From the NCBI RefSeq assembly GCF_016920785.2, contig NW_024609857.1:193205027-193269026 (forward strand): a stretch of DNA of 64,000 bases. Direction: 5' to 3'. This document shows positions 45,094 through 56,200 of the stretch, in pieces; position 1 is the first letter of the stretch; each line of letters opens with the position of its first letter. Both the position numbers and the translations under genes were made by a program. This stretch comes from Ixodes scapularis (lineage: Eukaryota; Arthropoda; Arachnida; Ixodida; Ixodidae). A model generated the notes under the pieces. That model searched no databases. It saw only the letters and a list, made by a program, of their open reading frames with translations, and was not told where the DNA came from.

Positions 45094-46381
45094 GAGTCGC
45101 CTTTCAGAGTCAGAGCATCCAGACCGTAAGGTCGGTTTTTGCCATTGCAGCAGCGAAAGGTTTTGCTTAGAGTTTAGTCATGGATATCTGTCATCGCAGT
45201 GAGACGCCGGCAGTTTTTCGTCTTTTCGTTGATGCATTTTAAGCACGCAAGTTTCGTATGAATGCAATACCAATTAATCAATTTATTTACAACTGCACAC
45301 AAGATGACCAGAAAACGATTTTACATAGAAAATCTTTCATTGTGTTTAGTATATCCTTGCATTCAGTTTATTGAACATGTGATTTATCAGTGATGTTAAA
45401 ACGGAATTACTATAAGACGCAGTAGCCGCACTGTACATGCAACTTCAAATTTTAAATGGCATTGCTTTCGATACCGCGGCAGGATCAGGTCAAACGCTCA
45501 GGAGACATGTCGTTCGCGAAAGTTTAATGGAAAATAAATGAAGTGTCATCATTCAAATGTTTCTGTGCGAGGCACTTAAAATTACGTGGCCTTTTTTTTT
45601 TAATGAAAGACTTAATAAACCTATTCCGTCGGCCAGATGAACCCTGTTTTCAGCAATGTTGAGCGATCCTTTCGTTTTGACGCTGTTCAGAACAGTTGGC
45701 AATTGACGCAGTGGACGTAATTTCTCAAAATTGTTAGTTCGGCCGACTCGAACTAACAGTGAGTCACTAGTGTTTATGATATCTCTGACCCTCTATATCT
45801 GGAATATCAAGCATGTTTGTGCCATCAGCTATACACCCTGTGTAGGGAGGGATATCTTTTTCCCTCGTGTTTCCTGCTCATTTATGGCATTTAGTGCTGT
45901 GTGCACAACAAGAAATCGGTGTCCACAAGTGTGACGACCCATTCAAAAAGCATGTGTGCATGTGACATGTACTGCATGAATGTTCCGGCGACTCATATTC
46001 TAACCTAAGAAAATGTACTCAGTCTCACCTGTGAAATTCTCTATGCAAAAAATAAAAATAAATAAAAGAAAACGTTTGCCTACGATTTTTTTTATTATAG
46101 GGCTGCTTGGGCATCTGAGCTTCCTATCTCGTGTGCAAAGATTCAGTTTACACAACCAGTCTTATCCTCAACAACGAACAGTGCTATGCTACTTCTTGCC
46201 ATCGGCTCGTTCATTTTCATACATTGAATCGTTGAAGTGATCTATAGAAGCAATAGTGTAAGTATATCACTCTCAAGCTCTTTGATTAGAATGCACAATA
46301 GAAAATGTATTAGCCATTTGCCGTTCTCCCGTTCTCTCCCTACTGGAAAACCCCAATATGGCCGCGAGCCAAGTAGGCAGC
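45094..46381. other. No supported gene
   Basis: AT-rich, with frames under 80 codons and no splice or family support. Confidence 0.45.
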
Positions 46382-46455
46382 GCAGCCGTAGCCTAACGGT
46401 TATCGCGCTTGCCTCCCACGCGAAGGGCCAGGGTTCGATTTCTGGCCGCGACTAC
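46382..46455 (+). ncRNA. tRNA-Gly(CCC)-like sequence, probably SINE head or pseudogene
   Basis: The A box TAGCCTAACGGTTATCGCG, the B box GGGTTCGATTTC and an anticodon loop CTCCCAC (CCC) with four of five stem pairs give a tRNA-like fold. The T stem (CCAGG/TCTGG) pairs fully. Only four of seven acceptor pairs form, so a working tRNA is unlikely. Confidence 0.5.
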
Positions 46456-46479
46456 GCGTTTTGTTGACACTGTAATGTG

Positions 46480-46769
46480 ATGTTCGGGTGAATTCGAGAA
46501 CCGTCTAGCTGATTCGAGTTTAGAATGTTCTACGCGTCGAACCTTCTACATCGAATGCTCCATAAGCCAACGCGTGTACAAAAGCGGCTCCGCATGGCAA
46601 GCTGGAGTCAGTCTCGCCCCAGCGTTCGACTCTGCTGTCACGCCGACTTCGACGCCCGCGACGCTCTGTTATTATCTTTTGTACCCTTTTATTTTTGACG
46701 CAAGTTCGTCACATTAAACGTTTATTTATTCCTGTTTATTTCTTGTTTATTGGTCACTACCCGTGACGT
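46480..46769 (+). repeat. 5' LTR of truncated gypsy element
   Basis: From about 46606 to 46769 it matches the R-U5 half of the LTRs at 5938 and 7480 (CTCGCCCCAGCGTTCGACTC, GACTTCGACGCCCGCGACGC, CACTACCCGTGAC). The U3 half differs but again has GAA/TTC pairs: AGAATGTTCT (46522-46531) and CGAACCTTCT (46538-46547). The precise start is uncertain. TTTTGGTGAAGGTGCGGGG follows as likely primer-binding region. Confidence 0.7.
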
Positions 46770-46793
46770 TTTGGTGAAGGTGCGGGGTAACGC

Positions 46794-48250
46794 ATGCCCC
46801 TGCCGCGTACCCCTCCGAGGGCCCGCAGTGCAAGTCCGACGCCAAGCCCACGAAGAAACAACGAAGGCACTACCGAGATCCGGTTCAGTCGTCGCACCCA
46901 AGGCCTACACCCGGAATTCGGACTTCTGCCGCCCAGGACCAAGCAGCCAACGAAGCCGACGATGGCCAACCAGTCGCCGACCCCCGCCGCTCCTGCCGTC
47001 GTCTACCTGCCCGCCGCTCCCCGTACGCCGACTCCCACGGCGAGATCCACGAGGATGTCGAAGACTGGATCAAGCAGTACGAGCGTGTGGCGCGGCACAA
47101 CCGATGGACTGCGGAGCAGTGCCTCCAGAACCTCTACTTTTCGCTGGAGGTTACTGCGAGGCATTGGTTCGAGAATCACGAGGCTTCGCTTACGTCGTGG
47201 GACATCTGTGTGGCCGAGTTGCAGCGGACGTTCGCCACCCTACACCGACGGGAGAAGGCAGAAGATCTCCTCCGAATTCGAACGCAGGGCCCCGACGAAA
47301 GCGTCACAAGCTTCGTAGCAGATGTCCTCCGCCTGAGCGCCCGTGCCGACCCCCACGAGCCACAGACGACAAGAAGCTGCGGGTCCTCATGCGCGGGGTG
47401 AGAGACGACATCTTTGGAGGCCTCGTGCGCAACCCACCGGGCACCGTCGAAGCCTTCGTCACCGAGGCGACAAACATCCAGCGCGCCCTCCAAGCGCGCG
47501 CTTCCCACTACCAGCGACATCCAAGTGTCGCTGCAACCGCGCTGCTTAGTGGCGAAAACGCTCCTGGTACGGACATCCGCGAAATCATCCGGGAGGTCGT
47601 CCGGGAGGAAATCCGCCGGTTGCTGCCAGCTGCAAACCGACCAGCGACGCTCTCCATCGCCGAGGTTGTGCGGGAAGAAGTTCAGAGAGCCATCCAACCA
47701 GAGGCTCCCGTCGCCGTGGCAGCCACCGAGGAGCCCGCGTTGACTTACGTCGCAGTGGCCCGACGGCCACCGCCTCCTCCTCGAGCCTATGTTGCGCCGC
47801 CCCGACGTCACTCTCCTGCGCCGCAGCACGACCGACGCCGCGACGACCAGCTCCAGTACGCCAGTCAGGAACCCCGTGCACCCCGGAAGACCGATGTGTG
47901 GCGAACGCCCGACTGACGCCCTCTGTGCTTCCACTGCGGGGAAGCAGACCACACCTACCGCCGATGCCCATACCGTCGACTCGGGCTGCGCGGGTTCCAC
48001 CCGAACGACCCGCGACCCCGTTATGGTAAACGGCCTCGGGAAATCGACGAGTACCTGCGACGACCTCAGTCCCCCGAGCCTGTGTCCCGCCGAGAGTTCC
48101 GGTCACCTTCGCCACGACGTCCAGCTTCGCCGATGCACCGACCCCGACGTGAAAGCCTGTCGCCCCTCGCTCCACGCCGGGGAAACTAGGCGCGGCAACC
48201 CCTGGAGGTGGAGTTGCCGAAGACGACCGACGCCAAGATCCTCCACGAAC
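46794..48250 (+). pseudogene. gag region of gypsy element, frameshifted
   Basis: ATG 46794 begins a proline/arginine-rich N-terminus. The capsid block (DVEDWIKQYERVARHNRW, then LTSWDICVAELQRTF) is in a second frame from about 47040. DDKKLRVLMRGVRDDIFGGL is in a third from about 47360. TGA 47914-47916 precedes the zinc knuckle CFHCGEADHTYRRC (about 47929). The order of domains is normal, so at least two indels and a stop have accumulated. It is the same family as the element at 5934, which has lost this region. Confidence 0.8.
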
Positions 48251-48305
48251 GTCGGAGGGCCCCCACTCGAACGCTACCAGAGGCCGAAACGACGCCCCTG
48301 CAGCG

Positions 48306-49318
48306 GTGTCCAATAACCTAAACGTCGTCATTGACGGCCACGACGCATCAGCACTCGTGGACACCGGAGCAGACTACTCGGTCTTGAGTGGAAGACTCTC
48401 CTGCCGCCTTCGAAAAGTCACCACGCCGTGGGATGGACCACAAGTACGAACCGCCGGAGGGCACCTCATCACACCAGTCGGGAGATGCACCGCTCACGTC
48501 GAGATCCACGGTGAGACGTGCCCTGTGAAGTTCGTCGTTCTGCAAGACTCTTCGAGGGACGTTATCCTCGGAATGAACTTTCTCTGCGAGTATGGCACCG
48601 TCATCGACCTCGGGGCAAACCAGCTGACGCTACGAAAGCCTGTTTTACCACCGGTGGAGACCAACACGACGTCAACCGCGATCCGAGTTATCGCTGACCA
48701 TGTGAACTTACCGCCGCGGTCGAGTGTTTTCGTCACCGTCATAACCGATTCAGCCATGCACGGTGAAGCTCTTCTGGAAGGCAGCGTCCAACTGCTCCTT
48801 GAGAAAGGAATTGGGGTGGCACGAGGCGTAACTGATCTCCAAGAAGGACGTACAACTGTTATTGTGACAAACTTCCGAGGGGAGCCGCAGCACCTAACGA
48901 AGGGTACCACTGTGGGCCACATTGAGGAGTTTCAGACACCAGCCGTGGTCACCGCAGTCTCCGAAGAAACCTCGTCGTCACAACATAACAGCACGCTGCC
49001 GCCGCCTATCGACATCAACCCCGAGCTCCCAGCTCCTAAGCGCCGGCAAATGGTTGATCTCCCCGCCGAATACAGTGACTGTTTTGCCACGTCGTCGAAA
49101 GTTCGCCAAACACCAATAGCGAAACAATGCGTTATTACCGACGACGACGCGCTCCCTGTCCATCAGTCGCCGTATCGAGTCTCCTTAAAAAAAAGGAAGG
49201 TGATTCAGGATCAAGTCCAAGAAATGCTCCACGACGACATCATTCAACCCTCAAGAAGTCCATGGGCGTCCCCAGTCGTCCTTATAAAGAAGAAGGATGG
49301 AACCCTGCGGGTTGCCCT
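48306..49318 (+). pseudogene. Protease and start of RT, truncated gypsy pol
   Basis: The open frame from 48306 holds an aspartic protease (ALVDTGADYSVL near 48350, VILGMNFLCEYG near 48560). A linker follows, then the RT N-terminal block PYRVSLKKRKVIQDQV with IIQPSRSPWASPVVLIKKKD. It stops just after KKDGTLR, where the sequence changes to GGTTGCCCTCTAGG at 49309 or so. The remainder of pol and the 3' LTR are absent. The 338-codon frame itself is intact. Such elements normally place pol one frame back from gag, which fits here. Confidence 0.85.
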
Positions 49319-51365
49319 CTAGGTATATAACCTATAAAAAATATTTTAAACCGCTGAATTAAACACCTTGCAGTAAAACAAAAATCCTGAAGTTGCCAAA
49401 AAGTGCGTTTTGACGCATAAACAGCCGTTTATTCCACCCTGAGGTGGTCCAAGTAAAAATACAAAATATGGTGGGTTTCGAAGAACGATTGATCGTCTTT
49501 TGATTCTGAAAGTTTAATCACTCCTCACACTCCGAAACGCGATGCCTAATCGACGGGCTGCATCAGCTGACTTGGACTTCTTCATGCCATGCCAAAGGTC
49601 CCACGGCGACCTCCGATTCCTAAAATAAAATTAATGGTTCTTCACCATAATGTTTGTGGTGCTTCTCTAAAATATTTTTTGACGAGAAACAAATTTTATG
49701 GGGTGATGGCGGTTTGAACTCGTAAAAAAGGAGAGACACAAGGAGTCATTTATTAATTGATGAAAATTAAGATATTTTTATAGAACAGTGGAGTATTTTT
49801 ATTCCTAAAAACCACATGGTATTTTGATTGTTGTGTAATAAGGATCATGAATATTCGCTTGAAGCAATTAAAAAAAAGTAATATATGAGAATTTTAGCTT
49901 TTTTGAGTTCGGTTACAAACTATCTCGTTGCTGCAGGTGATTAAACATCTTATTGGCAACCCTATGAATATTATGCATAAAAAAAAGTTTCGGTCCATAC
50001 AACTAAATATCTTGCGGAAAAAACAACTTAATTTCTGCAAAATGTCGTTCTGCCGTTTAAAGAGCCGTCAATTCTGCCTTGAGGTGGCCGAAAACAAAAA
50101 AGCGAAACATGATGACTTTTACAGAAGAGTTTATTGCCTTTTGTCCTTGAATGTTTAATTAAACTAACTTTGTTCTAAATACGAAAAAGAAGAAGCATTT
50201 TGAAGTTGAGATCTCACGTCGCAACCTGGTGCTGTTTCTTGTACGTGCCTCTTCTCTGCACAGCACGGACACGTGCCTTTGTTTATTCATTATTTCCAAT
50301 GGGTCATGTAAAGATTCCCGCACTGACAATATGGACCGAAAATAATCCCAGAAGCGTAATCTTGGCTTGTGACGATGCTTCAAGCGTCCGAGTTAACATA
50401 CTGAATCAGCGCGATTCAGAGCTTTGATCACTCGCCTGTCGCCTTCATTTCGCTTCAACTAAGCGCGAACCGGATCATAGTTCCGCTTTTCACCGCAGCA
50501 TGCGTGGCGGCTAGATTTCGCGGCAATATTTTCGTGTTTCAGACGTCCACGTCAGTTGATGCCGCCCGTCGATTAGGCATCGCGTTTCGGAGTGTGAGGG
50601 GCCGCCCTCGGGTACAAAGGGCACAACGTGCCTGCTATGGCGACGCACTGGTGGCACCTCCGATTAGTACACGATACCCGCCGTTTCTTCCCTTACAGCC
50701 AGAAAAGAGGGACGAGGGGAAGCGGGCAGCAAACTCCGTTGTTTCTTTGGACCTAATCGCTTCGGCTATCGTCGCAGGTGGCGTGCTGTGCGGGGAAGAG
50801 GCGTTAAGAAGCGACGCCGGGTAGTGGTGCGAGAGTTCAACTTTAAAAATTGTTTTCTCGCTTTAAACAAAATTTCTCTGATTAAACTTTCAGAATCAAA
50901 AGACGATCAATAGTTCTTGCAAATCCATCATATTTTGTATTTTTACTTGGACCACCTCAGGGTGGAATAAACGGCTGTTTATGCGTCAAAACGCACTTTT
51001 TGGCAACTTCAGGATTTTTGTTTTACTGCAAGGTGTTTAATTCAGCGGTTTAAAATATTTTTTATATCCCGAAGGAAAAATCCATCAATGTAACGCTGTT
51101 TGGCAGTCAATGTTTTCTAGTGGACCGCTGACTGTGCCTGACTGTACGTCAAGCATGTCTCATTGGCCAACAAGTTACTCTGACCGACAGTCAAACTCCA
51201 GTCAGACCCCGCTTGTCGGCTTTCTGATGGTTTCCTGGTGGCAGTCGGCCGCCGCGAAATGCCATCAGGATGTCTTGGTGGTAATTCTGACTGCACATCG
51301 ATTGTCTCTGACTGTACGTCAGAAAGCTTTGACGTGCAGACAGATGTACGGTCAAAGGACGTAAA
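49309..51365. repeat. Palindromic repeat (GGTTGCCCTCTAGG end), split by foldback element
   Basis: GGTTGCCCTCTAGGTATATA at 49310-49329 and ATCCCGAAGGAAAAATCCAT at 51066-51085 would be adjacent if the foldback element were removed. The minus strand at 57325-57285 shows the same two pieces joined. The core at about 51090-51365 is rich in CTGACTGTACGTCAG and CAGTC/GACTG words. The end motif recalls CCCTATTGAAAAATCC at 61298. Confidence 0.7.
49334..51065. mobile_element. Foldback DNA element with ~245-bp terminal inverted repeats
   Basis: The left arm 49334-49578 is the reverse complement of 50881-51065 plus 50552-50612. The right arm is interrupted by about 270 extra bases at 50613-50880. Shared words include ATAAAAAATATTTTAAACCG, GCAGTAAAACAAAAATCCTG, CCACCCTGAGGTGGTCC and TCGATTAGGCATCGCG. 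A diverged second copy of the first 170 bases lies inside at about 49990-50160, in the same direction as the left arm. TA flanks both ends. No transposase is seen. Confidence 0.8.
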
Positions 51366-51648
51366 GTTCGTTCGGATACCACTATTTCGTCAAATCTATG
51401 AATACAAAAAGTAATCTATGCACGAGAAAACGATTTCGGGACGTGAGCCCATAAAACCGCTGACGTTAGAGATATGACACGCAGTGGACCGACAACCTTG
51501 ATCAGAAGCCCGCCGAAGCGCCGAACACGACACTTCGCCGACTTCGCTTCGCCCATAGAGACGTCGCCGAGCTTTCATGAACGATCGCTCTCGACTCGTT
51601 TTGTTTGCCCGCTTGCTTTAACCTGTCGATCCTGCCCGGGCTCTACAA

Positions 51649-51825
51649 TGTCTTATGTTTTAGTAGAATTTCAACTCGACAAGACCCAGCCTGTTGTGAG
51701 TTCCGACGATGTAAGGGACTTTAGCGGTGTAGTTGAAGACGACAAGGTGTACCAGGTCTACTGGGCCGGTGACGCGCGAACAAAAGGATCGCTCTACGAC
51801 GCAAAAGTACTCTACATGGCAGGTG
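51649..51825 (+). CDS. First coding exon, BEN-domain-protein-like N-terminus
   Basis: ATG 51649 (context CTACAATGT) opens 59 codons, MSYVLVEFQLDKTQPVV onward, with DDKVYQVYWAGD and LYDAKVLYMAG, ending at a consensus donor GGCAG/GTGAGT (51826), a phase 0 intron. The pattern (short beta-strand start, then KVYxVYW and an acidic or hinge turn, then xAKVLxMA) resembles the N-terminal domain of BEND5-like proteins and tick BEN-domain proteins, which are nuclear DNA-associated regulators. The upstream 150 bases are moderate GC and could be 5' UTR. The BEN domain itself would be in later exons, none of which is found in this window. A LINE lies in the putative first intron. Confidence 0.6.
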
Positions 51826-51979
51826 AGTAGAACTGAAGTACGGCGAGTGATGTACGAGTGCATTGCATAACACGCTGACAACTTAACTGCATTTGTAGCC
51901 GAAGCATCTCGTATAAATCGAATCGTCAAATCGAGTTTCCAAAGCGAGTTTTCCGCGCGCTCCCGTCGAAGGAGGTCGC

Positions 51980-53200
51980 ATGGAAATGAGCTCCCGCGGA
52001 GCAGCGAGTACGGCCGCCCCCGGCCGGGTTTCTTCCGTCATGGCTACCACGTCGACTGAGTACAAGGTCATCCTGCCGCAACTGCCAAAAGGTCAGAACG
52101 CTCTCAACACTGTTATTCTGCACGGGGACCCTTCGGCGAGACTGTACCGAATCGAGGACTTCGGGGACGCACTCAAAGGCGTGCTGAACATGGAGGAGAT
52201 CGCCGGCCTGGGCCCTCTCCAGTTCAATCACGTTTGGATGGTGACCCTCCACAGCGCTGAATCAAGAGACGTTCTGGCCGCCAGGTCGGAACTGGTCGTC
52301 AAAGGGAAAAGATGCCTTGTCATAGACCCTAGCGTGAGGGAACTCACCGTGAAGGTTCACTGGGTGCCCATCCCGACACCGGACGAAGTTGTCAAAGAAC
52401 TGCTTACGCCATTCGGCCGAGTCAAGCACGTCGAGCGTGAAATGTGGAGACGAGAGGGCTTCGCGAACCTGGAAACTACCACCAGGAACGTCACCATGAT
52501 CCTGGGAGACGGCGTCGGCCCGGACAAGCTGCCGCACCAGGGAAACATCGACGGTACGAAGGTGCTGTTCTCGGTGCCGGGGTGGCCGCCCCTCTGCCTG
52601 CGCTGCGAGAGGGTCGGCCACATGCGGCGACAGTGTGTGGCTCCATGGTGCAGAGTGTGACGTGGGTTCGGTCACGAGCCGGAACAGTGCACGCGATCAT
52701 ACGCGGACATGACCCGCGGCGTCAGGAGGCCCGAGCACTTCGGAGAGCAGCTTGACAATGCCGACATGGAAGAGTTGGAGACACACGCCGTGAGCCTCCC
52801 AAATATCGTGGAAAACGTCGACGACCAGCCCTGTGGAGCCAGCGAGGGAGACAAGGTGACCAACGTTGAAGCGGCGGCAGCAGCGGCCGGAGAGGCTACG
52901 GCCTCCCCGGCTCCCGTCGCCATTGAGCCAGAGGAAACAGGGGAAGCGACAAACCTGTCTATTCCCCCGGCCTTTGTTGACGGAGAACCGGAATGCGTCG
53001 CCGAGCACACGTCAGCCAAGAACAGCGAAGGGTGGCAGCCGGCCCCTACGAAAAGGAAAAACAACAAGAAAAAAGCAACCCAGGCATCGGAGGAAGAGCG
53101 GGCGAACAAAATGAAGTTGAGGGGGAAGAAAAACGAAGACCCCTCTCCACCGGACGGAGCCCCCTCTCCCACAGAAGACCCTCTCCCTATTTTTCCTTGA
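51980..53200 (+). pseudogene. LINE ORF1, one in-frame stop in second zinc knuckle
   Basis: The frame from ATG 51980 (a second ATG at 52040 is also possible) encodes an RNA-binding ORF1-type protein. A central region with WMVTLHSAESRD and VHWVPIPTPDEVVKELL precedes a first CCHC knuckle (CLRCERVGHMRRQC). In the second knuckle (WCRV-stop-RGFGHEPEQC) the second cysteine position is TGA (52658-52660). The frame continues without other stops to 53200 with an acidic then lysine-rich tail. ORF1 would coat the element RNA. This copy truncates unless read through. It overlaps no part of ORF2 from 53233. Confidence 0.8.
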
Positions 53201-53232
53201 GCTTTTATCCACCCCCCTCCCACAAACCGAAC

Positions 53233-56200
53233 ATGAGTCAAGGCCCGCGGAAAAGTATTTTAAAAATTGGAACTCTAAATATGGTTAGCTTGATCGCCTG
53301 GAAGCGGAAACAGTGGCTCCTCGATTTGCTAAATAGGGAAATGGTAGATATCGCTTTCATTCAAGAGACAAAGTTATCGACGCCAGAGATGGCCAAGTCG
53401 TTCGTGCGTGCCTTCGGGCACGATTTTTACTGTATCCACACGCTCACAACGAGGTTTTCTGGGGGAACGGCGGTGCTCGTGCGGAAGCGGGGGGACATCG
53501 CCGTTGTGGACCGGGACCTGGGCGACGATGGGCGCTGCGCGACGGCGGACTGCCTCATCGGTGACCAACTAATACGGTTTATCTCGGTGTATGCTCCGAA
53601 CAGCCTAAGCGAGCGACGGGTTTCCTTCGAGACGATGAGGCACATGTTGGACACCCCTGGGGACATCGTGCTCTGGGGAGATTTCAACTGCGTTCTCAGC
53701 TCTACAGACAGGGCCGGTGGTGTTACCGGGAAAGACAGCAGTGCCACTACGCTTCGCGACGTACTACGAGACAACGACCTGGTGGACGTCACTTCTGGGT
53801 TCCCGGGATTCATGCCGCGTTACACGAGATGGCAGGGAGGGTCCCACGCAAGGCTAGATCGCCTTTACGTTTCCGGCGGGCTTCTTGCAGGGGCTTCCTC
53901 TTACAGCGTCAAGATGGTGCCCTTCTCGGATCATGGCCTCGTCACCACCGAGCTGAAAAGCGACGTGGCGACTAAGCGTCGTGTGAGAGGGTCCTGGAAA
54001 ATGAACATGGCCATCCTAGACAGCCAAGAGTTCTCAGCGAGGGTGCAGCAACGCCTGGAGAACTTCGGGAGGGTGGTGGACGCCTGCACGTGGGAGGCCT
54101 TCAAAGAAGAGCTGCGAGAGCTTGCCGAGGCCTTCTCACACACCAGGGCAACCGAGGCCAGGCAGGAAGAGCAGGCTCTGACGGGCACACTCCGCATCAT
54201 ACTCGAGGAAGAGGAGAAGAGGCCTGGCACCTTCGCTGAGGACATTCGATACTGCAAGACACGCCTGCAGGAGATGATGGAGGAAAGGTTGCGGGGCGCC
54301 CAGGTGAGGAGCCGAGAGCTAAACCTGGAGGGCGAGACCCAGCCCATTAAGATTTTCCGGACCTTCGAAAGGAAGCGCGCGCAGGCAAACCACATCTCCA
54401 ATGTGCGGTACGAAGGCCACCTGGTGAGCGGGCAGGAAGAGGTGGCGGCAGCGTTTGAATCGCACTACAAAAGACTTTTTAGCAAACAGGAATGCGATGC
54501 CAGTACCCACCACAAGTACCTCCAAGAGCTTGCCGCCGTCCCGGACGATATAAAAGACTTAATAAACGCCCCAATCAGGGAGTCTGAGGTACGGCGAGCC
54601 ATCAAGAAGCTGTCCGGCAACAAAGCGCCCGGACCGGATGGAATCGGCGCAGAGTTCTACAAAAGGTATGCGGACCTCCTCTGCCCCATTCTGGTAGAGG
54701 TATACAAAGATATCTTTCAGCGAAAGCTTCTCCCTCCGTCCATGAGGGAAAGTCTTACGGTGCTCATCCCGAAAAAGGCAGGCAACAGCTCCGACCCAGC
54801 AGTGACGGACTACAGGCCCATCAGTCTTCTCTGTGGGGACTACAAAATTCTTGCCAAAATTTTGGCGAGAAGGTTGGATGTTGGACTTCGGTGCGTGGTG
54901 GGCGACCATCAAGCTTACGGTCTACGGGGGCTTTCCATAGCGCGAAACCTCCACGCCATGCGTATCGTCAGGGAGGCAAGTGGTGAGGGACACCAGCCTT
55001 TGGCGGTCCTTCAACTCGACATGAGCCAAGCCTTTGACGGGGTGTCCCACGAGTTTTTAAGGGCTGTGCTGAAGAAATGTGAGGTCGGGGACGGAATGTT
55101 GGACTGGGTGGGCCTCTGCTACCGAGACATATCGACGAGACTTCTCGTCAATGGCGATAAAGGGCGCTCAATACCGATAGGCCGCTCGGTGCGACAGGGC
55201 TGCCCGCTCTCTCCCATACTCTTCGCCCTACAACTGGAGCCCCTCTGCGGGGCCATCATCCGAGACACAACCATACAAGGACTGCAGATGGGCGATCAAG
55301 ACGTGAAGCTCCTGGCTTACGCCGATGATGTGGCTTTGATTTGCACCTCCAAGGCTCAGGTCGAGGCTGCTCTGCAGCACTTCGCGGTGTTCTCCCAAGC
55401 GTCTGGAGCAGTGGTCAACCGGCGGAAGTCCATCGGTGCTTGGCTGGGGGATTGGGCCACAACGCCCACAATCTTCGCAGACATCGAATGGAGAACAACG
55501 GTTGATAGCTACCTGGGAGCGCCGATTGGAGAACGTGGGCCCACGGTGGAAAAGTGGCGTCAGAAGACCAACGCCATTCAGATGAAGCTGTCCCCGCGGT
55601 TATCGCTCTTTAATAGAGCGTACGTCTGCAACTCTACTTCATATCCAGCGGTACTCTACTGGGCACAAGCTGCCGTGTGTCTCGAGTCAACTGCCAATCG
55701 TATTCACCGAAGCTGGGCGAGCTTTATCTGGAGGTCGACGATGGAGAGGACGCGGCGCAGCAACCTCTTCCTCAGTTTAGCGGCCGGAGGTCTGGGCCTC
55801 GTGAACGTGGTGCTGAAGCTCCACGTGCAGCGCTTCCTCCTCTTCAGAGACAGGCGGGACCCCCTCTTTTTAAGTGCCATACATTACCTCGGCTACCCAT
55901 ACCTCGGCAGATGGATGGTCAGTACCACAGGTCGCACCACCAGGGGAGCGGGTCTGCGGTTCTACGCAGAAATCGCCGCCTCAGTGGAGTTCTTCCTGGT
56001 CCACTTCTCTTGGGAATACCTACTTGCTGCCAGCCGCAAGACGCTGTACTGGGACACACTCGCCATCGTGCTCCCAGTTCCCCTCTACAGAATGGAGACG
56101 GTTCCCCTTTGCGCAGCCGGGCTCTTCAAGCGGGTGCGGAGGTTCCCTGTCCCGGCATCCACTAAGGACTTCTTCGTCCGACTCCACCTCGAGGTGCTGC

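Noticed and set aside
44825..45202. 125-codon frame over the TGGCCA repeat
   Set aside because: Composition follows the palindromic repeat, not a protein.
46382..46455. Functional tRNA-Gly gene
   Set aside because: Only four of seven acceptor-stem pairs form; more likely a pseudogene or SINE head.
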